DNA of 64,000 nt, from NCBI GenBank assembly GCA_009667805.1, contig CM019064.1, forward strand, positions 79,400,675-79,464,674, read 5' to 3'. This document shows positions 45,999 through 58,419 of the stretch, in pieces; positions within the stretch are counted from its first letter, which is position 1, and every line of letters starts with the position of its first letter. This DNA is from Leptobrachium leishanense. Taxonomy: Eukaryota; Chordata; Amphibia; Anura; Megophryidae. The notes beneath the pieces were generated by a model, which had not been told where the DNA came from, searched no databases, and saw nothing but the letters and a program-made list of their open reading frames with translations. The translations under genes and the position numbers were made by a program.

Positions 45999-46340
45999 AG
46001 GAAACCAGCCCATGGTCTTCGAGACACCGGAGCCACGATCACCCCGTGTACCATCTGAAAGTACCATCTGGTCTGGGATGCCGACAAAACCAACGGGTGG
46101 TCGCAGTTCAGGTGACTGGAGGAGCAGTGCACAGACTACCCACAGCCCGAGTCCACCTGAACTGGGGCACCGAAGCAGGCATGGTGGATGTTGGTCCGAT
46201 GAGAGACCTACCAGCGGATGTACTAATGGGCAACGATCTGGGCCAGCTCACTTCGTTTTTTCCCTTTGTCCTGCCGAGGAAACCTGCCCAGTGACCACAA
46301 GAGATCAGAGCCATGCTGCAGGGGTCGACTCGCACTCCAA
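45999..46340 (+). pseudogene. Gmr1-like aspartic protease remnant
   Basis: Right after the hAT TSD the frame reads RKPAHGLRDTGATITP, with the DTGA active-site motif of retropepsins. Several stops and frameshifts follow (for example 46058). It continues from gag across the hAT insertion. Confidence 0.65.
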
Positions 46341-46599
46341 TGAGGCTCAGGTAAGGAGCAACAGCCCTGCGCCCACCCAAGTCGCTAGTACCCTTCCCTG
46401 GGATGCCCCACTGATGTTTGGGAGGGAGCTGAGAGAGGACCCCTCCTTAGAGGTTTATAGGAGCAGGGCAGAGGAGGGACGAGGGGGGTTAGAGGAGGGA
46501 ACAATTTATTTGGGAAAATGGGCAGTTATATCGGGTACCAGAGAGGTGGGGTTCAGGTTCCAGCCCCAGTGTCACCCAGCAGCTCATACTGCCCCAGAA

Positions 46600-47260
46600 A
46601 TATAGACAACAGAGTTACTGAGGATTGCCCATGACATACCCTTGGCCGGACACCTTGGGGTCAGCCGCACCAGACACTGGCTCGCCCAAAACTTTTTCTG
46701 GCTAGGGGTATCCAAGGACATCCGACAGTACTGCCAGACGTGAGACAGCTGTCAGCACGTGGGGAAGAGGGGAGACCGCACCAGAGAGAAGCTACACCCC
46801 CTCCCCATTGTGGAGGAGCCCTTTAGCTGGGTTGCCGTCAATATTATAGGGCCCCTGGTGAAGCCCACCTGATCAGGGAAGAAGTAGATTGTGACAGTGG
46901 TGGATTATGCCACCCGGTATCCCAAAGCGGTTGCGTTGTCCAACACGTGGGCCAAAACGGTGGCGGATGCTTTGGTCGGAGTGTTCTCCAGGGTGGGATT
47001 CCCCCAGGAGAAACTCTAGGACCAGGGCATGCAGTTTGCCACGGAAGTTACCAACCAGTTGTGGAGGCTGTGTGGCATAAAGTCGATCAGGAGTTCCCCT
47101 TATCACCCACAAACCAATGGGTTATGCGAACGATTCAATGGGACCCTGAAACAACTTCTGGCTACATTTATCACCAAGTGCAAAAATTGGGAGAAGTTCC
47201 TGCTGCACCTATTTTCTTACCGGGAGGTTCCCCCCCTTTGAATTACTGTATGGGTGGTGG
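46600..47260 (+). pseudogene. Gmr1-like integrase remnant
   Basis: The zinc region reads IAHDIPLAGHLGVSRTRHWL and later YCQT, stop, DSCQ (HHCC with one Cys codon lost). The core has WVAVNIIGPL, where the first catalytic Asp is Asn, then DQGMQFATEV (second Asp) after a stop, then NGLCERFNGTLKQLLATF (Glu). It follows the protease with only about 250 bp between, leaving no room for RT and RNase H. Sequence homology fades near 47400, where the element is truncated. Confidence 0.8.
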
Positions 47261-47399
47261 GTAAGGGGGCCCCTTGACCTGGTTAGGGAATACTGGGAAG
47301 GGGAGGAGAGTGCAGAAGGGACCCCTATTCTGCAGTTAGTCCTGGAGCTGAAGGACCGAATGGGGGAGCTGCTCAGGCCGTCCGTGAGAGGACAAGATT

Positions 47400-48567
47400 T
47401 TCACATTTCAAGTGAACTGTAGTATAATAGTATTTGGAAGGTGATAAGAAATGAATTCAGATTTTGCAGTATCTCATTGATAACTCACACCAGGGAAAGA
47501 TTATCACATTAACCTAATAAACAGAAAATACAAACAATAGCTGGTGCCAGGAAACATGTACAATAAAATAAATTCCCCATAAATGTAACTAGGTGCAAAC
47601 AGTCTGCATAGATATTCGCTTTTGTATGTCCAGACCTGATAAAAAATAAAAACAACTGGAATCCCAAATCCAACACACCCCCATTGCACGTTTACTCTCC
47701 CAAACAACTACCATGCCCCTATTACATCTCATACTCAGCTATTTCCCCCCACCTCTGTGTGTGACTCTATTCCTCTTAGATTGTAAGCTCTTGGAGGCCA
47801 GACCGGCGTGGTGGAAGGGGAGAAGTGTCTACCAAAGGTGATCAAAGTGACCCTCCTAAGTAGGCACTAGCAGGTTGCAATAGGCGCTGTGGTTGGTGTG
47901 GACTGTGATGATAGCTGTGGAGGGCCCACTGGGGAACTGGGGCATGTTGGCAGGATGGGTTGACCCTTGTTGCTCCTCTTTCTGCACTACTTCAGCTCTC
48001 TCCTACTATCCTCTTCTGCCTTCCCGAGACACATTCCAGGATTTAAAACCCATTAATACAGTATTCAATACTCTAATGGCCCTGTGAATGGATAAACCCC
48101 ACTTCCCCATCAAATGTTAATACAGGAGGTGATGGTACTTACTGAATAGTGTTGGTGGGCCACTATGTGGCCCTCTTTTAGAGTTGTTTAAGAGCCCAGT
48201 AATGCAGGACTGGAGAGTAGGGAAGTCCAGGAGTGAGGTATCCGTGAACGGCATTACGGGGACGTGATCGTAGAAGAAACCAATATGAGCATCTCAAACC
48301 TGACTGAGTAGGTTTATATAGGGTCAGGGAGCTCTGTCAAACCCCATCCCCAGGGTTGTCATCCAAACTGCCAGGCCTGCCCCCTGATACCAAGAGGCTT
48401 CCTCCAGGACCGTCCCATCCATTCAAAGGCTGGGCTTAAAACGTGTCTATGCTTGGAATCTTAGACAATATTATCACTCAGAAATTACTAGTCCTTGTAA
48501 TGGCTGGGTTATAGAAGAACAAAGACCTTAATATACGTGGCTAAGAGCAAAGCCGGGTTGGTACATG
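47400..48567. other. Non-coding gap
   Basis: No gene. About 47770-47800 has CTCTTAGATTGTAAGCTCTT, a word common in L2-type 3' ends. About 48310-48350 has a TTTATATAGGGTC promoter-like word that may be LTR debris. Otherwise unassigned. Confidence 0.5.
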
Positions 48568-49644
48568 CAGGGGCGGTGCTAGACTATTTTGTGTCCTAGG
48601 CAAGACCAGCTACTTGCGCCCCCAAAATAATATTGTCAACTTTTGCAATGCGGGGAGGGGGCACACACACTGTGCCCAGGGACACGTACACCCACACACA
48701 CTGCGGGGACGACGACACACTGTGCACTGGGGCCGCACACGGTTGTTCGGTGCCCATCTTACCCCTCCGCTGGTCGAGCCCGGGATCGGTCTGTGCCTCT
48801 TTCTTTCTTTCTTCTGTGCCTCTTTCTTTCACCTTTTCTTTCATCTGCCTCTTTCTTTCCTCTGCTCTCTGTGCCTCTTTCTTTCTTTGTGCCTCATTCT
48901 TTTGCCTTTTCTTTTATCTGCCTCTTTCTTTCGTCTGACTCTTTCTCTCTTTAGCCTTTTCTTTCAACTGCCTCTTTCTTCCCTCTGTTTCTTTCTTTCT
49001 TTCTTTCTTTCTCCTCTTTATTTTCTTTCATTTGCTGCTTTCTTTCATCTGCCTCTTTCTTTTCTTTCATCTGATGATTTCTTTCACCTACTGATTTCTT
49101 TCATCTGCCTCTTTTTTTCTTTCTTCTGTGCCTCTGTCTTCTGCCTTTTATCTGCCTCTTTCTTTCCTCTGCTTCTTTCTTTCTTTCGCCTTTTCTTTCT
49201 TTCGACTCTTTCTTCCCTCTGCATCTGCCTCTTTCTTTCTTCTGCCTCTTTCTTTCTTTCATCTGCTGCTTTCTTTCATCTGCTTCTTTATTTCATCTGC
49301 CTCTTTTTTTTCTTTCTTCTGTGCCTTGTTTTTCTTTCTCTCTTTCTTTTGTGCCTTTTCTTTTTTTTCGTGCCTTTCTTTTTTCTGTGCCTTTCTTTCT
49401 TCTGCCTCTTTTTTTCTTTCATCTGCCTCTTGTGGCACCCACACGTCATCTGGTGGAGCCTGCGCGTCACCATAAGATGCCCACCCCCTAGCAGGGGTCC
49501 GATTTGTGAGCTGCCACTGCTGGCTACACACACAAACAATGAGGAAGGGGTACAATAATGGAACCCAGGTTTGGGCCGGCTGCACCCGTAGGTGCAGTGC
49601 GCCCTAGACGGTTTCCAAACTTGCCTAGTGGAAGCACCGGCCAT
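48568..49644. mobile_element. hAT element with TTTC-rich core
   Basis: The left terminus is CAGGGGCGGTGCTAGAC; the right end is CTTGCCTAGTGGAAGCACCG followed by GCC, an imperfect inverse. A diverged 8-bp TSD (GGTACATG and GTTGCACG) is possible. The core is a pyrimidine array. No transposase; the 314-codon frame at 48614-49558 is a product of the array. Confidence 0.65.
48790..49430 (+). repeat. Degenerate (TTTC/CTGCC) pyrimidine array
   Basis: Units such as TTTCTTTCATCTGCCTCTTT repeat irregularly for about 640 bp on the plus strand. Confidence 0.9.
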
Positions 49645-49758
49645 GGTTGCACGTGAACTATAAATGCGGTTGACAGCATTGCCAGGTCAGTACATGGAGA
49701 TTTTACAATATACATGGTAGAGAGCAAGCCAGGTCGCTACACAGGATTTTACAATATA

Positions 49759-51374
<1,616 letters not shown>

Positions 51375-51376
51375 TA

Positions 51377-51566
51377 CGTAGTTAAGAACAAGCTGGGTAG
51401 GTATACAGAAATTGACTAGAACAGATTGCAATGAACTAATGGGTCAGAGAAACCACAAGAGGGCAATGAGCATGTTCCCAACGCGGGTTTAAATAGGCAG
51501 CTACTGTGATGTCATTGTGGTGTGCCAGAATGTACCTGCTTGATGGCGCGAAATGACACAGGCTCA
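51377..51566. other. Non-coding spacer
   Basis: Contains AAGCTGGGTAGGTATACAG, similar to words at 48555 and 49720, suggesting a dispersed older repeat on both sides of the Tc1 element. Confidence 0.4.
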
Positions 51567-52206
51567 TCGGTATCCAGGGCCGGATTTGCACCTCAGGAGC
51601 CTGTAGGCACAGAAATGCGGAGCGCCCCTACCCCCCAAAAAAAAAGAAGATATATGCCAAAATGACTATTTAAATTTTTGTTTTGAGGCAAAAATCCTAA
51701 AAAAATACATTTTAAAAAACTAAAACTGTTTTTTTTCTCCGTGCTCAAATCAAAAGAAGAGGCAGAATCTGTTGCCTTAGTTGAATTAGTTACAGTTACA
51801 AGTATTTATAAAGCGTCAACAAATTCCTTAGCAGTGTACAATGGGAGAAACAGAATAACAAATATACATATATGTTACACACACACACAGAACAGAAGGA
51901 GGGAGGATCCTGCTCAATCTAAGAGGATAGGGGTGACACATTAGGTGAGGATGAATAGGGTATTTGAAGTAGCGGGTTGCATGAGGACTGAATGGGAAGA
52001 TGGAGCAGGAAATGACAGTGGGGGATCATGGAGTGAGCTGATAGGCTTCTCTATAGTAATGCATTTTCAGAGACTTCTTGAAGGACTGGAGACACAGCGA
52101 ATCTGATGTTATGGGGAGGTAGTTCCATAGAAAGGGGGCAGCTCGAGTGAAGTCCTGAAGGCGAAAGTTGGGGGGTGCGGGTACGAGGAACTGATAGCAT
52201 CAGATC

Positions 52207-52741
52207 TGTTAGATTTTAATTTTCTGTATGATTATAAATGTCCTGTGAAAAGCTTGTTCTGATAAAATGGGCTGTGAAATTCCCTCCTCCCATTTTGAGT
52301 GTCAAATTCTGTATGTCTTTTCTTACATATGATGATGTTGGCCTGTGGAATTTAGCCGATTTCCTGTTTGTGCAGGAAAGGGTGTGCGGACATTGTAAGC
52401 TAAAAGAAAAATCATCTCTGAATCATATGTAGTAATCTTTGCCTCACTGTTGGTTAAACTCTGACGTAGAAATGTATCTGTATGCTGAATGGCTATAAGT
52501 TCTTTGAAATCTAATAAACTGGTCTGTCTAACTAAAAATACCCAGACATGACCTGAAGCTACATTGCGTGTTGCTGATTTTGGTGTCTCTCGCTATGGCA
52601 TAGCGCAGCGTTGCACAGCATAGCGCAGCATCTTACTTCATTTTTGATATATGAGCAAGAAATGGCAGACTATTTGGGATTCCATATATGGTAATTATAA
52701 TATGAAATTTGTTTTTGTTTGCTTAAGATTATAATTTAACA
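52207..52741 (+). repeat. Solo LTR, TSD AGATC
   Basis: A 535-bp segment running TGTTAGATTTTAA to ATAATTTAACA with AGATC at 52202-52206 and 52742-52746. It has a polyadenylation-like CTAATAAACTGG near 52512. Removing it rejoins the L2 sequence. The family (gypsy or endogenous retrovirus) cannot be told from the LTR alone. Confidence 0.85.
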
Positions 52742-53968
52742 AGATCATTGGCTGAGCGAAGTGGTGGGGTTGGGATGTACCTGCTAATAAGGGAGGAGAT
52801 GTAGGTAGGGGCGCAGTTATGGAGAGCTTTGTACATGAGCACCAGTATAATGAATTGGATTCTAAAAGAAACAGGGAGTCAGTGTAGAGACTGAGAGAGA
52901 GGTAAGGTGCAGGAGGTGAGGTGTATGAGTCTGGCACAGGCGTTCTTTACAGACTGCAGAGGGAGAATCTGGGATCTCTTAAGGCCAGAGAGAAGGAGGT
53001 TACAGTAGTCAAGGCGGGTGATAATAAGAGCTTGGATGAGCATTTTAGTAGAGTCTGGATTAAGAAATGGACGGATGCGTGCAATGTTTTTTAGGTGGAT
53101 GTAGCAGGATTTGGTTAGAGATTGAATGTGAGGAGTAAAGGATAATTTGGAGTCCAAGAGGACCCTGAGGCAATGGAGCTTGAGAGATAGAAGTAATGGT
53201 GGCACCATTCACCTGAAGTGAAATTGGCGCAGGAATGGAGGTTTTAGAGGGAGGGAAGATGAGAAGTTCAGTTTCAGAGAGGTTGAGCTTTAGGAAACTG
53301 GAAGTCATCCAGTCGAAGACAGCCGATAGGCAGGCTGTAACACGGTCCAACACCGGAGGAGAGCGATCGGGAGAGGAAAGGTAGATTTGGGTGTCATCAG
53401 CATAGAGGTGATATTGGAATCCATGGGAAGAGATGAGGTTGTCCAAAGAGGCAGTATAGATCGAGAAGAGTAGGGGACCCAGAACAGAACCTTGAGGTAC
53501 CCCAACTGAAAGAGGAACTGGTGGTGAAGAGACACCAGCGAAGGAGACACTGAAGGAGCGAAAAGAGAGACAGGAAGAGGACCAGGAGAGAGTGATGTCA
53601 CTGAGGCCAAGTTGATGCAGCGTGAGGAGCAGGAGAGGGTGATCACCAGTGTTGAATGCAGCGGAAAGGTCAAGAAAAATAAGGAGGGAGAAGTGACCTT
53701 CGGTTTCAGTGGCAGCTAAATCATTAGTCACCTTGGTCAGAGCCGTCTCAGTGGACGCTGGGAGTGAAAGCTGGACTGGTGCGAATCAAGTAGAGAGTTA
53801 GCATCAAGAAAACTGGTAAGCTGGTTTTAGACCAGATGTTCTACGATTTTGCAGGCAAAGGGGAGCAGAGAGATGGGACAGTAGAGGGATGGAGGTAGGA
53901 TCAAGAGATGGCTTTTTTAGAATGGGGTGATCAAAGCACGTTTGAATACAGAGGAGAAAATTCCAAAT

Positions 53969-54790
53969 TCCTGCATCTATTTTTTTCTCTGGCTGAGAAC
54001 CACCGACCGGAAGTAAAAGAGCGGTGTTTGGAACGCGGTGGAACGCGGAAGTAAAAAAATGGCGTTTTGGAACGCGGTGGAACGCGGAAGTAAACCGCGC
54101 ATGCGCAAAATGGCGGCGCCCAACACCGGACGTCGATGGAAACGAAAGGACTAATTACAACGGCAAGCAGGACATATGGGGACAATTAATAATGATTATG
54201 GATACTATAAGAGGGTCTACAGACCCATTACAACCATTCCAGCTGATGAAGCCGTTACTTGATGCGGCGAAACGCGTTCTGGTGGCTATTTTAATTATGT
54301 TTTAAATAAATTTTATTTTTTTATCTTCAATCCTGTTTCCTGCTTTGCTGTTTCCTGGATCATCGGTGGTTTTTCCTCTGGGTTTTTTCTCCCACCCCAA
54401 AAAAAACCTATGGGCATACATTCACGAGCTATGTGAGCTCCCTAAAATGTGAGTACGATTCCATCTGTACACAAAATTGTGACCTTTGTTTGCGGATCTA
54501 CACAAGGAAATTTTTCCTTTTTTCCACTGCATAAACTTCGGACAGAAAATTTGCTGTAAGGTGGGGGTCACCTAAGAAATTGAAGATAATTTACCCGCAA
54601 GCTTGGACCCACTTAGAGCCAGTGTTACGGCTCTACTCTTGTGAGTGGGATATACATTACATACATCACAGTATATTGTATATATCAGTGTTGCACTATT
54701 ATTGTCTCCTTTTTTTATATATATATATATGCGAGAATCCAGGACCCTAGAGAGCAACATTTGCGCCGATCCAGGTTATTCTTTTCTATT
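53969..54790 (+). repeat. PLE LTR-like repeat (pLTR), left
   Basis: Starts TCCTGCATCTATTTTTTTC, contains repeated GGAACGCGGTGGAACGCGGA-type words, the hammerhead motif, an AATAAA-like signal and a TATA-rich stretch near 54716-54730, and ends TTCTTTTCTATT. Confidence 0.92.
54239..54282 (+). ncRNA. Hammerhead ribozyme motif in left pLTR
   Basis: Type I layout: stem I strand CCAG (54239-54242), core CTGATGA (54243-54249), stem II GCCG/CGGC (54251-54254 with 54265-54268), core GAAA (54269-54272), a very short palindromic stem III ACGCGT (54272-54277), predicted cleavage after GTT (54278), and stem I strand CTGG (54279-54282). Stem I can extend by CCA/TGG across a two-base bulge. Hammerheads with tiny stem III are known from PLEs, where they are thought to act as dimers. 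Same strand as the ORF. Confidence 0.88.
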
Positions 54791-54946
54791 ATTGTGTGCA
54801 ATGGTATAGGGGAAACCACTATATCCTGAGATTGGCTATCTGGGCACCCTGGTGGTGGATGCATGTTGTGTGGCGCTGCACCATTCCTTGTTAATATTGT
54901 CCATTGAATAGAAAATTCCCCTATTGGTGCAATAGCTGCCTTCAAT

Positions 54947-57484
54947 ATGTCGTTTACCAACTTTAGGAAAAATATCGCTAGTAATATAGAATCCGCATTA
55001 GGAGAATTTGATATTTGGGTGGATACACATGGACCTACTAGATCCAGTACACAAAGATCTGAAATAGATCTAGAAAGGAGTTTGATAAAAGAGATAAAGA
55101 TCAAATTGGAAATTGCCACTCTAGAAAAATATCAAAAGATCTTGGGAAAAAACAGAAGGGGAAAGAGAGCAGGGAAGCGAATCCTTAAGAGAAAAAAGGG
55201 AGAGAAGGTGAAAATGCAAGGAATTTTTAATTTGAGTCAAAGGGTTTTAACTAATACAGAGATTAAAGTTTTAAATAAAGGCTTAAAGTTTGCCCCCACC
55301 AAACAGATGGATAAGTTCAGTATGTATATAGATTTACAACGTTTCAAAAGAAAATTAAGTCTGAAAAAATATTTTATGAGATCTCCAGTAGAAAGTAGTA
55401 TGCCAACTAATCCAGATAAATTTATACATACGAATTTAAAGAAAAAATCGAAGTTTTATCCGCGACACACTATTTCTGATGAAATTAAAATGTTTGAAAA
55501 TTTGGTGTCTTCCGATATAGACAGAATGGTGGTCATAGAGAAAAATCATAACCTCACTGTAGAAGAAAAAAAAGCGATAAAAAATCTTGACAATGATGAG
55601 ACGATCGTAATAAAACCTGCGGACAAGGGAGGGGGAATTGTTGTCTGGTCAAAAGAAGCATACAATAAGGAGGCATTACGTATATTGGAGGATAAAAAAA
55701 CGTACATTAAACTTAAAAGTAATCCAATAGTAACCATTAGAGAAGATCTCCAGGTTCTCCTTCAAGGGGGCAAAGATAAGGGGATCCTTACCGAACGTGA
55801 ATTTCAGTATTTAATGATTGAAGACATTAAGACACCGCATTTCTATATTTTGCCCAAGATCCATAAAAATATAACTGAACCACCTGGGAGACCTATAGTG
55901 GCAGGAATTCACTCCATCACAAGCTGCTTATCTGAATATGTAGACATCCTTCTCCAGCCTATTGTTAAGGAGATGCCATCGTACTTAAAGGATACCATTA
56001 ACATATTACAGATATTGGATGAAATGAAATGGGAGAAAGAATACATAATGGTTACAAGTGACGTAAACTCATTGTATAGTAATATACCCCATGCCATGGG
56101 TATGCAAATAGTTAAAGAAAGAATAAATGATTCTAAGAAATTAGATGACATACAGGTGGGTTTCATTATGGAGAGTATACAATTTATCCTAGAAAATAAT
56201 TATTTTAAATTTGGGGACGATATTTTCCTACAAAAGAATGGTACGGCGATGGGGACTAAGTTTGAGCCCAGCTATGCGAACCTATATATGGCAGGCTGGG
56301 AAGCCCAGTTTGTCTACGGTTCGCATGGCTGGGCGCACAACATCCCCATCTACAGACGTTTTATTGACGACGTATTTTTCATTTGGAGAGGCAGTGAGGA
56401 GGATTTAGTCACCTTTCTGGATAGCCTTAACAGCCAGGCTTGGGGTATCACATTGGAAAATAAATGGAGCAGGGAGAAAATAACCTTTCTTGATCTAGAA
56501 ATATATATTAGTGAAGGATCTGTTAAATGTAAAACTTTTTTTAAAGAGGTAGACACTAATACTTATATAAACACCATAAGCTGCCACAATCCATCGTGGC
56601 TCAAAGGGGTGCCTAGGGGGCAATTCATTCGTCTGAGGAGGAATTGCTCAGACCTCAACATTTTTGAGCAACAGGCCAACCAATTGAAAGAAAATTTTAT
56701 AGAGAAGGGGTATAATGCCCTAGAATTAGATACAATTATTGACCAACTTAAACAGGAGGATCGGACAAATTTACTCCAATATAAACCTAAAAAAAATATT
56801 AAAGAAGGAGAAGTCCTATTTCTGTGTGACTACAGCAGCAAAGCCAAAAACATGAAGAGAATAATCAAAAAACACTGGCATGTTCTTCGGAAAGACAAGG
56901 ATTTAAATAGCATATTGGGAGAACAGCCAAAAGTAGTATTTAGAGGTGTTAAGAACTTAAAAATGAATTTGGTACATAGCAAACCTAAAAATAAAAAGAT
57001 AAATCAGAATCAATTCAATTTAAAAAATGGCTTTTATGTCTGTGGACAATGCCTGGCCTGTAGGTCGACGGGTAATAGGAAAGACTGTAGGACAGAATAT
57101 ATGAATAAAAAAATCAATCAAAAGATACAAATAAAAGAGGCTCTTAATTGTTGCTCAAAAAGTGTAATATATCTCTTAGAATGTCCCTGTGGCCTCCAAT
57201 ATGTTGGACGCACAAAGAGGGCTTTAAATATAAGAATTTCGGAACATGTTAGAAACATAAAAAAGCTTTATGAGAAACACTCGGTTTCATTGCATTTTAA
57301 GCTCCAGCATGGGGGTTCTCCAGTAGGTTTGAGATTTATGGCCATCAAAAAAGTACACAAAACCAATATAGATGATAATATTATTAATAAATTGGGACAA
57401 GAGGAGATGCGAACCATCTATGAAATGGGTACTATGGTACCAAATGGGTTAAACAATGATTTTGAGGTGGTTCATTTTTTATGA
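54947..57484 (+). CDS. PLE reverse transcriptase / GIY-YIG endonuclease, intact ORF
   Basis: The 845-codon frame has no stop or frameshift. Its N-terminal part contains LSQRVLTNTEIKVLNKGLKF, a PLE hallmark. RT motifs follow: KPADKGGGIVVWSKEAY (about 218-235), GRPIVAGIHSITSCLSEY, IMVTSDVNSLYSNIP (Asp), NGTAMGTKFEPSYANLYMA and YRRFIDDVFFIW (catalytic DD near 472). A Cys-rich linker with YVCGQCLACRSTGNRKDC (about 697-715) leads to the endonuclease VIYLLECPCGLQYVGRTKRA and ISEH (about 740-775), the GIY-YIG fold. The Cys-rich linker suggests the Neptune or Poseidon type; this is inference. PLEs prime on nicked DNA in the nucleus. The ATG at 54947 gives the longest frame. Confidence 0.95.
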   Translation: MSFTNFRKNIASNIESALGEFDIWVDTHGPTRSSTQRSEIDLERSLIKEIKIKLEIATLEKYQKILGKNRRGKRAGKRILKRKKGEKVKMQGIFNLSQRVLTNTEIKVLNKGLKFAPTKQMDKFSMYIDLQRFKRKLSLKKYFMRSPVESSMPTNPDKFIHTNLKKKSKFYPRHTISDEIKMFENLVSSDIDRMVVIEKNHNLTVEEKKAIKNLDNDETIVIKPADKGGGIVVWSKEAYNKEALRILEDKKTYIKLKSNPIVTIREDLQVLLQGGKDKGILTEREFQYLMIEDIKTPHFYILPKIHKNITEPPGRPIVAGIHSITSCLSEYVDILLQPIVKEMPSYLKDTINILQILDEMKWEKEYIMVTSDVNSLYSNIPHAMGMQIVKERINDSKKLDDIQVGFIMESIQFILENNYFKFGDDIFLQKNGTAMGTKFEPSYANLYMAGWEAQFVYGSHGWAHNIPIYRRFIDDVFFIWRGSEEDLVTFLDSLNSQAWGITLENKWSREKITFLDLEIYISEGSVKCKTFFKEVDTNTYINTISCHNPSWLKGVPRGQFIRLRRNCSDLNIFEQQANQLKENFIEKGYNALELDTIIDQLKQEDRTNLLQYKPKKNIKEGEVLFLCDYSSKAKNMKRIIKKHWHVLRKDKDLNSILGEQPKVVFRGVKNLKMNLVHSKPKNKKINQNQFNLKNGFYVCGQCLACRSTGNRKDCRTEYMNKKINQKIQIKEALNCCSKSVIYLLECPCGLQYVGRTKRALNIRISEHVRNIKKLYEKHSVSLHFKLQHGGSPVGLRFMAIKKVHKTNIDDNIINKLGQEEMRTIYEMGTMVPNGLNNDFEVVHFL

Positions 57485-58419
57485 GTTGTTGTGCACCTCT
57501 TGGGGTCTGAATAGGATTTACAGCATACATTTACCCTTTTCACCATTCGTGATGAAAGGGGTCATATATAAATAAGGATTAAAACACCACATGTGAGGAA
57601 AGGAAGGTCACGAGATGGAAACTCTCCCCCCCCCCTCTCCCCCTATTTTTTTTTTTATTTTTTTTTACTCTTCTCTTTCATTCACACATAATTAGTAATA
57701 TATAGAAGCACTTTAAAAATGGTAATATAACCTATTTAAGCATGTATTTAATATTTAGGTAATAGTTGGCAACCATATAGCACTTTAATAGTATTCTCAT
57801 ATAAATGAGGTACACATTTTTTATTAATATATCACATTAAATAATATCTTATTAATTGTTATTGAATGGGAACACATTAAAATAAATTCAAGTATATAAT
57901 TTTTTTAAAAAAATGCCATTAACACACTAAACAAATAGATACACTTATTTGAGTATGCATTTAATATTTAGGTAACAGTTATCAATAATATAACACTTTA
58001 ATAGCAATCTATATAAATGAGGTTCACATTATTGAGATATTGCACTTATTAACATTTTTAATTAATATTAAATGGGAAGACACTGCGATATTGCACTTAT
58101 TAATATTTTTAATTAATATCAAATGGGAAGACACTGCTATAAATTTTAGGTCTATAGTTAATAAAAAATGAAAATAACTTAACATAAATGCACTTATGCA
58201 CTAGACACTTTTTTGACAAAGGAGGTCACTAAAATGGGATTCATATTGTTAATCCTTAGGGAGACCCTGCGGGGTGCACCATTTATTTTCAATAATGTTA
58301 ATTTTTTCCAAGTTTAATATATGTAATTCTTCAATTTTCTTGTTTTTGGTGATGCATGTGGTGAGGAAGGTCAAGGTTTTTGGGGTCTAAGCCTCTTAAT
58401 ACTATGAAAGAAGGGAAAA
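57485..58419 (+). other. PLE 3' untranslated region with internal duplications
   Basis: AT-rich and non-coding. Two blocks are duplicated: CATTTAATATTTAGGTAA with TATAAATGAGGTACACATT context at about 57748 and 57958, and a tandem 50-bp unit GATATTGCACTTATTAA through GGGAAGACACTGC at about 58036-58138. Confidence 0.75.

Noticed and set aside
48614..49558. A 314-codon Phe/Leu/Ser-rich frame resembling a membrane protein
   Set aside because: It is a translation of a TTTC-rich array; the apparent membrane segments are a composition effect.
54024..54305. A 93-codon frame repeated at 58475-58756
   Set aside because: It lies inside both PLE pLTRs over the hammerhead motif; conservation there is explained by repeat identity rather than a protein.
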